A model generated the notes under the pieces. The model was given only the letters and a program-made list of their open reading frames with translations, was not told where the DNA came from and did not search any database. Made by a program: the position numbers and the translations under genes. Below, piece by piece: positions 7,234 through 15,450 of a DNA stretch of 21,063 nucleotides (position 1 is the first letter of the stretch; each line of letters starts with the position of its first letter). Source of the DNA: SVTX01 sp051867975 (lineage in GTDB: Bacteria; Bacillota; Clostridia; Oscillospirales; CAG-272); the NCBI GenBank assembly GCA_051867975.1, contig JBJDZM010000115.1, positions 1 to 21,063 of the forward strand, read 5' to 3'.

Positions 7234-7262
7234 ATAATATCTCATTAAAAATTATATGTCGG
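7234..7262 (-). promoter_or_regulatory. Candidate promoter of dapA
   Basis: On the minus strand CCGACA (7262-7257), 17-base spacer, TATTAT (7239-7234); start inferred near 7227. It is the best match in the gap but weaker than the queA promoter, which lies inside the dapA leader. Confidence 0.5.
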
Positions 7263-7291
7263 CAGATATCTGTCTGCCACCCGGAGTAAAA

Positions 7292-8377
7292 ATGGAAAAA
7301 AACAACGTTATAATAAACGAAAAAGCACCGACCGACCTCGTGACTGCGGATTTCGACTATTATCTGCCCGAGGAGCTGATAGCCCAGCACCCCACAGATG
7401 TGCGCGACCACAGCCGATTGATGGTGCTTGACCGAGAAAGCAAGACAATCGAGCACAAGCATTTTTACGACATAATCGACTATATAAATCCCGAGGATGT
7501 GATTGTCATTAACGACTCGAAGGTCATTCCCGCGAGAATATACGGACATGTCGCAGACAGAGAAGAGGCGGCACTTGAACTGCTTTTGCTCCGTCAGCGC
7601 GAGCTTGACACATGGGAATGTCTCGTAAAGCCCGGAAAACGTGCGAGAATCGGCATGAAGTCGGTCTTCGGCGACGGAATACTTCATGGTGAGGTGGTCG
7701 ATATAACCGATGAAGGAAACCGACTCATCAAATTTGAATACGACAAGGAAAAATACGAAAACATATACAACGTCTTGAACCTTATCGGACTTATGCCACT
7801 GCCGCCCTATATCACGGAACAACTCTGCGACAACAGCCGCTACCAGACAGTCTACGCAAAAGATGAGGGAAGCGCGGCGGCTCCGACTGCGGGACTTCAC
7901 TTTACGACCGAGCTTATGGACAGATTGCGCCAAAAGGGAGTCGCGATTGCCCCCGTCATGCTCCACGTCGGACTCGGCACATTTCGTCCTGTTAAGGCAG
8001 AAAGGCTTGACGAGCATGTCATGCATACCGAGTTTTTCTCGGTTTCGCGTGAGAGTGCAGACCTGATAAACTCCCGACGCGCCGCAGGAGGCAGAGTCAT
8101 TTGTGTCGGAACGACGTCCTGCCGCACTCTTGAGAGCGCGTCGGACGAGAACGGAATCGTTCACCCAATGAGCGCGGATACCGGAATTTTTATCTATCCC
8201 GGCTACAAATTCAAGGCGGTCGATGCGCTGATTACGAACTTCCACCTGCCGCAAAGCACGCTTATCATGCTCGTCTCGGCTTTCTATGACAGAGAGAATA
8301 TCATGAAAGCATATAAAACGGCGGTTGAAGAAAGATACCGTTTTTTCTCCTTCGGCGATGCGATGTTTATAAAATAG
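7292..8377 (+). CDS. queA: S-adenosylmethionine:tRNA ribosyltransferase-isomerase
   Basis: Transfers and isomerises the ribosyl part of SAM onto preQ1 in tRNA, giving epoxyqueuosine at the wobble position of GUN-anticodon tRNAs. The product is about 361 residues, slightly longer than the usual 340-350 because of a short N-terminal leader before the conserved DFDYYLPEELIAQHP. Other family marks are VINDSKVIPARIYG, the ECLVKPGKRARIG segment, EGSAAAPTAGLHFT, HVGLGTFRPV, CVGTTSCRTLES and the near-terminal TNFHLPQSTLIMLVSAF. The ATG at 7292 is favoured by GGAG at 7283-7286; an in-frame ATG at 7256 lacks a site and precedes a hairpin. miaA follows, so both genes act on tRNA anticodon-loop modification. 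No tgt or queG is seen in the window. Confidence 0.95.
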   Translation: MEKNNVIINEKAPTDLVTADFDYYLPEELIAQHPTDVRDHSRLMVLDRESKTIEHKHFYDIIDYINPEDVIVINDSKVIPARIYGHVADREEAALELLLLRQRELDTWECLVKPGKRARIGMKSVFGDGILHGEVVDITDEGNRLIKFEYDKEKYENIYNVLNLIGLMPLPPYITEQLCDNSRYQTVYAKDEGSAAAPTAGLHFTTELMDRLRQKGVAIAPVMLHVGLGTFRPVKAERLDEHVMHTEFFSVSRESADLINSRRAAGGRVICVGTTSCRTLESASDENGIVHPMSADTGIFIYPGYKFKAVDALITNFHLPQSTLIMLVSAFYDRENIMKAYKTAVEERYRFFSFGDAMFIK

Positions 8378-8504
8378 ACATGGAGACGCAGCGTGAGAAG
8401 TTCTTTTATTCTGAAATTGAAAAACTGTTTCACGCATGAAGTTTGCCAAAGATAATTCAATAATTACTGCTTATGCCGCCTCAAAGCGGCAGAATGGAGA
8501 TTTT

Positions 8505-9452
8505 ATGTCAGAAAACAAAATCCAAATAGCCGCCGTGACCGGTCCCACAGCATCGGGCAAGACCGCGCTTGCAATTGCGCTGGCGCGTGAGTGCGGCGGT
8601 GAGATAGTTTCCTTCGATTCGATGCAGATATACAAAGAAATGGATATCGGCACGGCGAAGCCGACAAAAGAAGAGCAGGCGGCGGTCAGGCATCATCTTA
8701 TTGATATTTTGCCGCCCGATGCGCCCTATTCCTGCTCGGATTACGTCAAGGATGCCGAAGCGGCGATAGCGGATATTACAAGCCGCGGAAAACTTCCGAT
8801 ATTCTGCGGCGGCACGGGACTTTATCTCGACAGACTGCTGAAGGGCGGAAACGACGCCGAGGCGGCGTCCAACGAAGGTATACGCAAAGAACTAATGCTT
8901 TTTTACGAGGAAAACGGAGTCGATGCGCTCTATGAAAAATTGATTTTGCTCGACCCCGAGGCGGCGGAGGCCATACACAAAAACAATGTTAAGAGAGTCA
9001 TTCGCGCTATCGAGATATGCCTTATCACGGGGCAGAAAAAGAGTGAAATCGACAAGAAAAACAGTGAGATGAGCGAAAAATACGAGCCCCATATCTTAAC
9101 GCTGGCTTTTCACGACAGGGAGCTTCTTTACGAGAGGATCGACCGCCGTGTCGACATGATGATAAGCGAGGGGCTTGTCGAGGAGACGAAGCGCCTTATG
9201 GAAAATGGAGTTTTCGAGCGTTCTCCGACCGCGTCTCAGGCGATAGGATACAAGGAATTATTTCCGTTCTTGCGCGGTGAGGATAGCCTTGAAAACTGTA
9301 TTGATGAGCTGAAACGCGCCTCAAGGAGGTACGCCAAGAGGCAGATAAGTTGGTTTTCGGGCAAGGATTACGCTCACAAAATCTTCGTTGACGATGAAAA
9401 CGGCATGAAAACATTTGAAAATATTGTAAACATTTCGAAAAAACTCTTTTAA
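8505..9452 (+). CDS. miaA: tRNA dimethylallyltransferase
   Basis: Adds a dimethylallyl group to N6 of A37 in tRNAs reading codons that begin with U. The 315-residue length matches E. coli MiaA (316). The P-loop GPTASGKT is at 13-20, followed by SFDSMQIYKEMDIGTAKP, VRHHLIDI, GGTGLYLDRLLKG, and the C-terminal QAIGYKEL and RYAKRQISWF needed for tRNA contact. The start at 8505 has TGGAGA (8495-8500) at 4 nt; an in-frame ATG at 8436 would add 23 residues not seen in the family. The 127-base gap after queA has small hairpins (GCGTGA 8391-8396 with TCACGC 8430-8435; GCCGC 8475-8479 with GCGGC 8486-8490) but no promoter, so co-transcription with queA is likely. Confidence 0.96.
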   Translation: MSENKIQIAAVTGPTASGKTALAIALARECGGEIVSFDSMQIYKEMDIGTAKPTKEEQAAVRHHLIDILPPDAPYSCSDYVKDAEAAIADITSRGKLPIFCGGTGLYLDRLLKGGNDAEAASNEGIRKELMLFYEENGVDALYEKLILLDPEAAEAIHKNNVKRVIRAIEICLITGQKKSEIDKKNSEMSEKYEPHILTLAFHDRELLYERIDRRVDMMISEGLVEETKRLMENGVFERSPTASQAIGYKELFPFLRGEDSLENCIDELKRASRRYAKRQISWFSGKDYAHKIFVDDENGMKTFENIVNISKKLF

Positions 9453-9469
9453 TGTCTGGAGTAACATGG

Positions 9470-9475
9470 TATAAT
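9470..9475 (+). promoter_or_regulatory. Extended -10 promoter before the HlyD-like gene
   Basis: TATAAT at 9470-9475 preceded by TGG (extended -10). The -35 region at 9447-9452 (TTTTAA) is poor and overlaps the end of miaA. It would start the long division/translation run near 9482; reading from queA-miaA is also possible because no terminator lies between. Confidence 0.55.
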
Positions 9476-9507
9476 ATGATATATATGTCTAAATCAAGAG
9501 GGATAAT

Positions 9508-10809
9508 GTGAAAGTAAGGTTACCCAAAAGGGGAAAAGCAGAGGTCAAGACCTATAATCAGGCGGTGGTAAATGCCGTCATTCTTGTCGTTGTGCTATCC
9601 TTGTTTTTGTATGTGGCAATTCAGATTTCCCGCAATTTTTCGGACAAGGTATCCACGCAGAGAACGCAAAAGATAACCGACGTCACCTATTCCTATCTTG
9701 ACGGCTATATTTTCAAGGACGGTGCGGCACTTACTTTTGACGGTGACATAATTCACTATCTTGTCGCCGACGGTGAGAAGGTTAGTGTCGGTCAGGCGTA
9801 CGCAGAGATATATTCGGACACGGCTCTCGATGAGGCGGCGCGGCTTGACGCCCAAAGCAGGCTCAACGAGCTTTCGGACAGCATCTCCATGCTTGAACGC
9901 GGACTTGAAGGCGGAAAAACCGTTTCCGACCTCGGAAGCATCTCGGACAAGATATCGGACAGTTATTACGCATACATTGACGCTGTTACAAGCGGAGATC
10001 TCCTGTCTGCTGACCGACCGGGAGGCAGCCTTCTCTCGTCGCTTATCGACTACTCGGCAATCACCCTTTCCGAGGCAGCCGAGAATACTCTGTCAAGGCT
10101 AGTCGAGGAGAGAGAGCAGCTCATTTCCTCAATCGGCGGGGTCAAGCGGACTCTTGTCTCCGACAGAAGCTTTACGTTTTACCGTGACTCGGACGGATAC
10201 GAGGATATTTTCAATTCGAACCGGCTTGAAGGACTCAGCCGCGAGGCGCTTGACGCGCTTACAGGGCAGTCTGTCGCAGGCTCGGACGGGAAATCGGGGA
10301 GCATGGTATATTCCTCGAAGTGGCAGCTTGCAATACCGATAGGTGAAACAGATTATTCAACATTCAAGGATTCGGCAGGCTCAACATATACCGTTGAACT
10401 GCTCGGCTCAAGCTCTCTGTCCCTGCAAATGAAGCTTGACGGCATTATTTCGGACGGCGAAGACACAACCAGCTCGTATCTCATCTTCTCAAGCTTTGAC
10501 CTTTCAAAAATATCGGGGCTTGGCAGACACCAAAGTGTGAGAATAACGCTCGGCAGCTGCACGGGCTACCGCATACCCGATGGAGCGATGCACCAAGAGG
10601 GAGAGGATACAGGGGTATATATTCTTATCGGCAACATGATAGAATTCCGCCGTGTCACCGTCATCGGGCGAGGCGACGGCTACTATATAGTCAACACGTA
10701 CGAGAAGGACTACGAGGAAGGTGCTGTCGGAAGCATACCGTATCTTAACATAAACGATTTGATAGTCACGTCAGGCAGAGACCTGTATGACGGAAAGCTG
10801 CTTAAATAA
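9508..10809 (+). CDS. Membrane-anchored HlyD-like (periplasmic adaptor-type) protein
   Basis: Exact role unknown. The 433-residue protein begins with a basic cytoplasmic stretch (KVRLPKRGKAEVK), then one membrane segment at about 20-40, so the bulk faces the outside. Residues 63-100 (YIFKDGAALTFDG...HYLVADGEKVSVGQAYAEIYSD) look like the lipoyl/barrel-sandwich half of HlyD-type adaptors. A helical region with ELSDSISMLERGLEGG follows, and a C-terminal beta domain has RIPDGAMHQEGEDTGVYIL and FRRVTVIGRGDGYYIV, as in membrane-fusion proteins. No ABC or RND transporter is adjacent. The next gene, yggS, begins 1 base after the stop, so coupling to the yggS-sepF-yggT division cluster is strong. The GTG start at 9508 has AGAGGG close upstream. 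A role in envelope or septum assembly is inference from context. Confidence 0.7.
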   Translation: MKVRLPKRGKAEVKTYNQAVVNAVILVVVLSLFLYVAIQISRNFSDKVSTQRTQKITDVTYSYLDGYIFKDGAALTFDGDIIHYLVADGEKVSVGQAYAEIYSDTALDEAARLDAQSRLNELSDSISMLERGLEGGKTVSDLGSISDKISDSYYAYIDAVTSGDLLSADRPGGSLLSSLIDYSAITLSEAAENTLSRLVEEREQLISSIGGVKRTLVSDRSFTFYRDSDGYEDIFNSNRLEGLSREALDALTGQSVAGSDGKSGSMVYSSKWQLAIPIGETDYSTFKDSAGSTYTVELLGSSSLSLQMKLDGIISDGEDTTSSYLIFSSFDLSKISGLGRHQSVRITLGSCTGYRIPDGAMHQEGEDTGVYILIGNMIEFRRVTVIGRGDGYYIVNTYEKDYEEGAVGSIPYLNINDLIVTSGRDLYDGKLLK

Positions 10810-10810
10810 A

Positions 10811-11506
10811 ATGGATTACACATATCTTGATGAAAATGTCGCACGCGTTCGTGAGAGGATGGCAGGGGCGGCAAAAAGAGCCGGCAGGGATATATCGGAT
10901 ATTCAACTGCTTGCGGCAATAAAAAGTGCCGAATACGATGAGGTGAATTACATTCACTCAGCACTCGGCATAAACGATGTCGGAGAAAATCGCGTTCAGC
11001 AATTTACGGAGCGGTACGACAAGCTTTGCCGCGAGGGGCTGAATATTCACTTTATCGGCTCGCTTCAGACCAACAAGGTCAAATATATCATAGACAAGGT
11101 CACACTGATCCACTCGCTTGATTCTCTGCGCTTGTGTGATGAAATACAGAAACAAGCGGAGAAGAGAGACATTATCTCCCGCGTGCTTGTTGAAATAAAC
11201 TCGGGGAACGAGGAAAACAAGGGCGGAGTTGAGCCGTGTGATGCCGAGAGATTTTGTCTCGACATACAGAAATACAAGAATATTGAGCTGTGCGGATTTA
11301 TGACTATGGCTCCGCGTTGCGAAGACAAAAGCGATTACTATCCGTATTTTGAGCGGACAAAGCAACTCGCCGACAAAATATGGCACGAAACGCTCGGCAG
11401 GGAAGGCTCGCCCATTTTGTCGATGGGAATGAGCGAGAGCTTTGAAGAGGCTATTGAGTGCGGAGCGACAGTCGTGCGTGTCGGCAGAACGCTGTTTGCA
11501 AAATAA
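10811..11506 (+). CDS. yggS: YggS/YlmE-family pyridoxal-phosphate homeostasis protein
   Basis: PLP-binding protein with an alanine-racemase-like barrel but no known enzymatic activity; it controls free PLP levels and amino-acid balance. The 231-residue length is normal. The PLP lysine is in LLAAIKSAE (Lys38), where LLAVSKTKP is usual, so the flanking residues differ. GENRVQQF, HFIGSLQTNKVKYI, GFMTMAP, SMGMSESFEEAIECGATVVRVGRTLF are all family signatures. The ATG at 10811, one base after the upstream stop, is preferred; an earlier in-frame ATG at 10787 lies inside the HlyD-like gene. In Bacillota it is commonly next to sepF, as here. Confidence 0.95.
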   Translation: MDYTYLDENVARVRERMAGAAKRAGRDISDIQLLAAIKSAEYDEVNYIHSALGINDVGENRVQQFTERYDKLCREGLNIHFIGSLQTNKVKYIIDKVTLIHSLDSLRLCDEIQKQAEKRDIISRVLVEINSGNEENKGGVEPCDAERFCLDIQKYKNIELCGFMTMAPRCEDKSDYYPYFERTKQLADKIWHETLGREGSPILSMGMSESFEEAIECGATVVRVGRTLFAK

Positions 11507-11579
11507 CAGTCTTAAGTCAGAGCAAAATTCAAGATTATATACAAATTGGCTTTCAAAAAGCCTTGAAAGGATGACAAAC

Positions 11580-12098
11580 ATGGAAAAGAAATTTTGGTGG
11601 TTTTCAAAGAAAAACGAGCCTGCGGCTGATTTTGACGAAATCAACAATGATTACTACGGCGAGAGCATGAGAGCCGACGGAAACGCTTCGGCAGACAATG
11701 CGTACGATCCGTACTCAAATGACGATAGCGGCGACGTAAGTGTCGTTCTCTCGGGCGACCCCTCGAAAAAGGAGCCGTTGATGAAGAGAACATTTACTCC
11801 TCTCACATGCAAGGACAGTGCGGAGATCGTCGATGCGTTCAAGGACGGCAGAGTTGTCGTTATTTGCGTTGAGGAGCTTGACAAGCAAAACTTCCTCCGC
11901 CTTTTCGATTACCTCATGGGTGCCGTTCAGGCTCTTGACGGCGAGCTTGAGAGAGTAGACAGAGATACCGTCGTGCTTCTTCCTTACGGCACGGACGAGG
12001 ACGTTTCCATTGATGAACTTGAAGAAGAAGTTGTCGAGGAGACTGAAGATGAAGACAACGGGGACGAGGAATCTGACGACGAAGGCGATATTGACTGA
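11580..12098 (+). CDS. sepF: Cell division protein SepF
   Basis: Binds FtsZ and anchors and bundles the Z ring at the membrane. The 172 residues divide into an N-terminal amphipathic helix (MEKKFWWFSKK, membrane anchor), a disordered acidic linker (about 15-65), the conserved SepF core at about 70-135 (TFTPLTCKDSAEIVDAF, RVVVICVEELDKQNFLRLFDYLMGAVQALDGELERV, VVLLP), and a strongly acidic C-terminal tail (139-172, mostly Glu and Asp) that is longer than in B. subtilis. The ATG at 11580 is set by AAAGG (11566-11570) at 9 nt; ATG 11571 is too close to that site. A 6-bp hairpin (GGCTTT 11548-11553 with AAAGCC 11557-11562) precedes the site. Confidence 0.94.
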   Translation: MEKKFWWFSKKNEPAADFDEINNDYYGESMRADGNASADNAYDPYSNDDSGDVSVVLSGDPSKKEPLMKRTFTPLTCKDSAEIVDAFKDGRVVVICVEELDKQNFLRLFDYLMGAVQALDGELERVDRDTVVLLPYGTDEDVSIDELEEEVVEETEDEDNGDEESDDEGDID

Positions 12099-12123
12099 TT
12101 TTGGGTCATAGGAGGATCACGAT

Positions 12124-12402
12124 TTGCCCGAGCCTATTTACGTTTTAGTCAATTTTGTACTGATATTCATTGAGGTGCTGTCATTGGCGATGCTCATAAG
12201 AGCGATACTCAGCTGGTTTACAGACGGCAGCGGAGGTTTTTCGCGCTTTCTTTACGTCCTGACAGAGCCGGCAATAATGCCGATAAGAAAATTGCTCGTC
12301 AAGATGAATTGGTTTCAGGACTCACCCATTGATTTTTCGTTCACCTTCACATATCTTGCGCTTATGCTTATTCAGATGCTTTTAATGGCATTTATCGGAT
12401 AG
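12124..12402 (+). CDS. yggT: YggT-family membrane protein (YlmG)
   Basis: Small integral membrane protein found next to sepF in Bacillota and cyanobacteria; its role is thought to be in division or membrane/nucleoid organisation, but the molecular activity is unknown. The 92 residues hold two hydrophobic segments (about 6-26 and 70-91) around the family signature SWFTDGSGGFSRFLYVLTEP followed by MPIRKLL. The start is TTG at 12124, confirmed by a strong AGGAGG at 12110-12115 with 8-nt spacing. Only 25 bases separate it from sepF, so they are co-transcribed. In B. subtilis ylmH and divIVA would come next; here ileS follows directly. Confidence 0.92.
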   Translation: MPEPIYVLVNFVLIFIEVLSLAMLIRAILSWFTDGSGGFSRFLYVLTEPAIMPIRKLLVKMNWFQDSPIDFSFTFTYLALMLIQMLLMAFIG

Positions 12403-12425
12403 GCTCGATGCGTTATGCAAAAACA

Positions 12426-12524
12426 CGCGGCGATACCGCGCCTCCCTGTGTCAGAGCGGCATCTTATCTGATTGCCGAAAACAGGGAAAATCTTAGTTTA
12501 TAAATGTTCTGTGTCACGAGACAC
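12426..12524 (+). other. Short hairpins in the yggT-ileS gap
   Basis: Three small stem-loops: CGCGG/CCGCG (12426-12430 and 12436-12440), CGGCA/TGCCG (within about 12456-12477), and GTGTC/GACAC (12511-12515 and 12520-12524), the last directly before the ileS ribosome-binding site. No T run follows any of them and no promoter is clear. Possibly a site of RNA processing; function not known. Confidence 0.4.
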
Positions 12525-12540
12525 ACAAGGAGTTACAACA

Positions 12541-15348
12541 ATGGCAAAGGATTACACAAGTTCGCTGAACTTACCGAAAACAGAATTTTCTATGAAGGCA
12601 AATCTTCCTCAAAGAGAGCCTGAGACTCTCAAATATTGGGAGAGCATCGACCTTTACAAAAAAATGATCGAGGTCAGAGAGGGTTGCGAAAATTTCACAT
12701 TCCATGACGGACCTCCCTTCTCAAACGGAAATATTCACATGGGAACGTCGCTCAACAAGATACTCAAGGACTTTATCAACAAGTCAAAGGCGATGGAGGG
12801 TTACAAAATATCCTACGTTCCCGGCTGGGATAACCACGGAATGCCCATTGAGTCCGCAATAATCAAGAAGAACAAGCTTGACCGCAAAAAGATGTCGATA
12901 CCCGAGTTCCGCTCGGCGTGCGAGGAGTTTGCAAGGGGATTCGTCAACGTGCAGATGGGGCAGTTTAAGCGTCTTGGCGTAGTTGCGGATTGGGAAAACC
13001 CCTACCTCACAATGTCCCCGGAGTTTGAGTCCGAAGAGGTCAAGGTATTCGGCGAGATGTTCAAGAAGGGCTACATCTACAAAGGACTGAAGCCCGTCTA
13101 TTGGTGTCCGAAGGATGAGACCGCTTTGGCTGAGGCAGAGATCGAGTATCAGACAGATAAATGTACGTCGATTTACGTAAAATTCAAGGTTGCGGACGAC
13201 AAGGGTAAACTCTCGTCGCTCACCGACCTTTCCAAAACATATTTCGTCATCTGGACGACAACTACATGGACTCTCCCCGGAAACCTCGCGATCGCGCTCA
13301 ACCCCGACGAGGAATACGACCTTGTCAAGGTAGAGAACGGAGAGGTTTACATTCTCGCAAAGGCACTTACAGAGTCTACTTTCAAGGCAGCCGGAATTGA
13401 AGGATATGAAGTACTCGCAACCATGCAGGGTAAGGAATTTGAGTTCATGACCGCACAGCACCCCTTCCTTGACAGAAAGAGCGTTGTTGTCAATGCCGAT
13501 TACGTCACTATGGACAGCGGTACGGGCTGCGTTCACACCGCTCCCGGCTTCGGTGCTGACGACTACCAGACCTGCCGACGTTACAATATCGATATCATCG
13601 TTCCCGTTGATGACCGCGGTTACCAGACCGAGGATGCGGGAAAATTTGCAGGTATGTATTATGCCGAGTCCAACGAGGCGATACTTGAAGACATGAAGCA
13701 ATCGGGCGCGCTTCTCGCGTCCGAGGAGATAGAGCATGAGTATCCTCACTGCTGGAGATGTAAATCGCCCATAATCTTCCGCGCGACGCCTCAGTGGTTC
13801 TGCTCGGTCGAGGCGTTTAAGGATATGGCGGCCGAAGCCTGCAAGGACGTCAAATGGCTCCCCGCTTGGGGCGAAGAGAGAATGGTGCAGATGGTAAGAG
13901 AGCGAGCCGATTGGTGCATCTCACGTCAGCGCCATTGGGGACTTCCCATTCCCGTATTCTACTGCGACGAGTGCAAAAAGCCGGTCTGCAACGACGAGAC
14001 GATAAGTGCCGTTTCAAAGCTCTTCGGCGAGAAGGGTTCGAACGCATGGTTTACTCTTGAAGCCGACGAGATATTGCCCGAAGGATTCGTATGCCCTCAC
14101 TGCGGCAAATCTCACGGCTTTACGAAAGAAACAAATACGCTTGACGGTTGGTTTGACTCGGGCTCCTCACATTATGCGGTATTGAAGGCAAGAAAAGACC
14201 TTTCATGGCCGTCCGACATCTACCTTGAGGGCGGCGACCAATACAGAGGTTGGTTCCAATCCTCGCTCCTTACCGCTGTCGGAGCGTCGGGCGAGGCGAA
14301 AGCCCCCTTCAAAGCAGTCCTCACTCACGGTTGGGTAGTCGACGGAGAGGGCAGAGCGATGCACAAATCGCTTGGAAACTCGATAAGCCCCGACGAGATG
14401 GTCAAGAAATACGGCGCAGACCTCGTTCGTCTTTGGGCGGCGTCAAGCGATTATCACGCCGATGTCCGTTGTTCGGATAACATCTTCAAGCAGCTTTCCG
14501 AAACGTACAGAAAGATAAGAAACACCGCGCGCATCATGATGGCGAACCTCGGTGATTTCAATCCCGATACCGACACGGTTGAATTTGACGATATGCTTGA
14601 GATCGACCGCTGGATAGTTGCCGAGACGAACAATCTTGTAAAGCTCTGTCTCGACGCTTACCACGAATACGAATTCCACATTGTTTATCACGCGATAAAC
14701 AGGTTCTGCACGATCGAGCTTTCAAAGCTATACATTGATATAACGAAAGACCGTCTCTATGTCGAAAAGGCGGACAGTGCCGAGAGGAGAAGCGGACAGA
14801 GCGCGCTTTATACGGTTCTCTCTGCAATAACCCGACTCTTGGCTCCCATAATTTCCTTTACGGCAGAAGAGATCTGGAAGGCTATGCCCCACTCAGAGGG
14901 CGACAAGCTTGAGTCTGTATTTCTCAACGATATGCCCAAGTATGATGCGGAATTTGCCGACAAGACCCGCGCGCTTACCGAAAAGTGGGATAAGCTCTTT
15001 GAGTACCGCGATGACGTTATGAAGGCGCTTGAGCTTGCCCGCGCAAACAAGATGATAGGCAAATCGCTTGACGCGAAGGTAACGGTCTACGCAAATGACG
15101 ACGAGGCGTACAACACCCTCGACGCATTTGCAAGCGAGCTTGCGACAGTCTATATCACCTCACAGGCATACGTTGTCAAGGGAGAGGCTCCCGAGGGCGC
15201 GTTCACCGAAACGCAGACCGGTATTGCCGTGCTTGTAGAGCCTGCCGACGGCTGCAAGTGCGACCGTTGCTGGTCTTACTCGACGAAAGGCGTCACCGAC
15301 GAAGACGGCGGATTCCTCTGCGACAGATGCAGGAAGATTATTCTTTAA
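12541..15348 (+). CDS. ileS: Isoleucine--tRNA ligase
   Basis: Class I synthetase charging tRNA-Ile, with an editing domain that clears valine. The 935-residue length and zinc-binding C-terminus (CDRCW...CDRC, Cys907/910/927/930) point to the type-1 bacterial enzyme. The HIGH motif reads HMGT (66-69) in GNIHMGTSLNKILKD, followed by VPGWDNHGMPIE. The editing domain begins around WTTTTWTLPGN, with GTGCVHTAPGFGADD. RQRHWGLPIPVF and a second zinc-like pair (CDEC...CPHC) follow, then GWFDSGSSH, and the KMSKS loop reads AMHKSLGN (606-613). The start is set by AAGGAG (12527-12532) at 8 nt; an upstream in-frame start would add residues absent from the family. No T-box is present: the 138-base gap after yggT has short hairpins only. 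Confidence 0.97.
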   Translation: MAKDYTSSLNLPKTEFSMKANLPQREPETLKYWESIDLYKKMIEVREGCENFTFHDGPPFSNGNIHMGTSLNKILKDFINKSKAMEGYKISYVPGWDNHGMPIESAIIKKNKLDRKKMSIPEFRSACEEFARGFVNVQMGQFKRLGVVADWENPYLTMSPEFESEEVKVFGEMFKKGYIYKGLKPVYWCPKDETALAEAEIEYQTDKCTSIYVKFKVADDKGKLSSLTDLSKTYFVIWTTTTWTLPGNLAIALNPDEEYDLVKVENGEVYILAKALTESTFKAAGIEGYEVLATMQGKEFEFMTAQHPFLDRKSVVVNADYVTMDSGTGCVHTAPGFGADDYQTCRRYNIDIIVPVDDRGYQTEDAGKFAGMYYAESNEAILEDMKQSGALLASEEIEHEYPHCWRCKSPIIFRATPQWFCSVEAFKDMAAEACKDVKWLPAWGEERMVQMVRERADWCISRQRHWGLPIPVFYCDECKKPVCNDETISAVSKLFGEKGSNAWFTLEADEILPEGFVCPHCGKSHGFTKETNTLDGWFDSGSSHYAVLKARKDLSWPSDIYLEGGDQYRGWFQSSLLTAVGASGEAKAPFKAVLTHGWVVDGEGRAMHKSLGNSISPDEMVKKYGADLVRLWAASSDYHADVRCSDNIFKQLSETYRKIRNTARIMMANLGDFNPDTDTVEFDDMLEIDRWIVAETNNLVKLCLDAYHEYEFHIVYHAINRFCTIELSKLYIDITKDRLYVEKADSAERRSGQSALYTVLSAITRLLAPIISFTAEEIWKAMPHSEGDKLESVFLNDMPKYDAEFADKTRALTEKWDKLFEYRDDVMKALELARANKMIGKSLDAKVTVYANDDEAYNTLDAFASELATVYITSQAYVVKGEAPEGAFTETQTGIAVLVEPADGCKCDRCWSYSTKGVTDEDGGFLCDRCRKIIL

Positions 15349-15360
15349 AGATTTGGAACT

Positions 15361-15442
15361 GCGGGGGAAGGGAAAACTTCTTGAAAGAAGTTTTCCCTTC
15401 CCCCGCACCCCCAACCCTTTCAAGAACTTTCCTGAAAGAGGG
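15361..15442 (+). repeat. Intergenic palindromic repeat, copy B
   Basis: A perfect palindrome of 46 nt with a two-base centre (22-bp stem, 15361-15382 with 15385-15406) sits 12 bases after the ileS stop. Its tail (15407-15442; ACCCCCAACCCTTTCAAGAAC, ending TGAAAGAGGG) can form a second hairpin, CCCTTTCA with TGAAAGAGGG. Same orientation as copy A. Lying inside an apparent operon, it may reduce or process readthrough from ileS into lspA. Confidence 0.85.
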
Positions 15443-15450
15443 CATGGTTT

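Noticed and set aside
8380..8439. A 19-residue frame between queA and miaA (METQREKFF...)
   Set aside because: No Shine-Dalgarno site upstream and no reason for a leader peptide; probably chance.
7187..8449. Minus-strand open frame of 420 codons spanning all of queA
   Set aside because: Antisense shadow of a clear queA; no ribosome-binding site and no recognisable motif. Length results from the codon bias of queA.
12421..12540. Possible T-box before ileS because of an ACCGCG hexamer at 12435-12440
   Set aside because: The hexamer is just part of a CGCGG/CCGCG hairpin; the AGGGUGG half is absent, there is no terminator T run, and 138 bases leave no room for a specifier stem.
12784..13749. 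Minus-strand open frame of 321 codons inside ileS
   Set aside because: Antisense to well-conserved IleRS editing and catalytic segments; no start signals.
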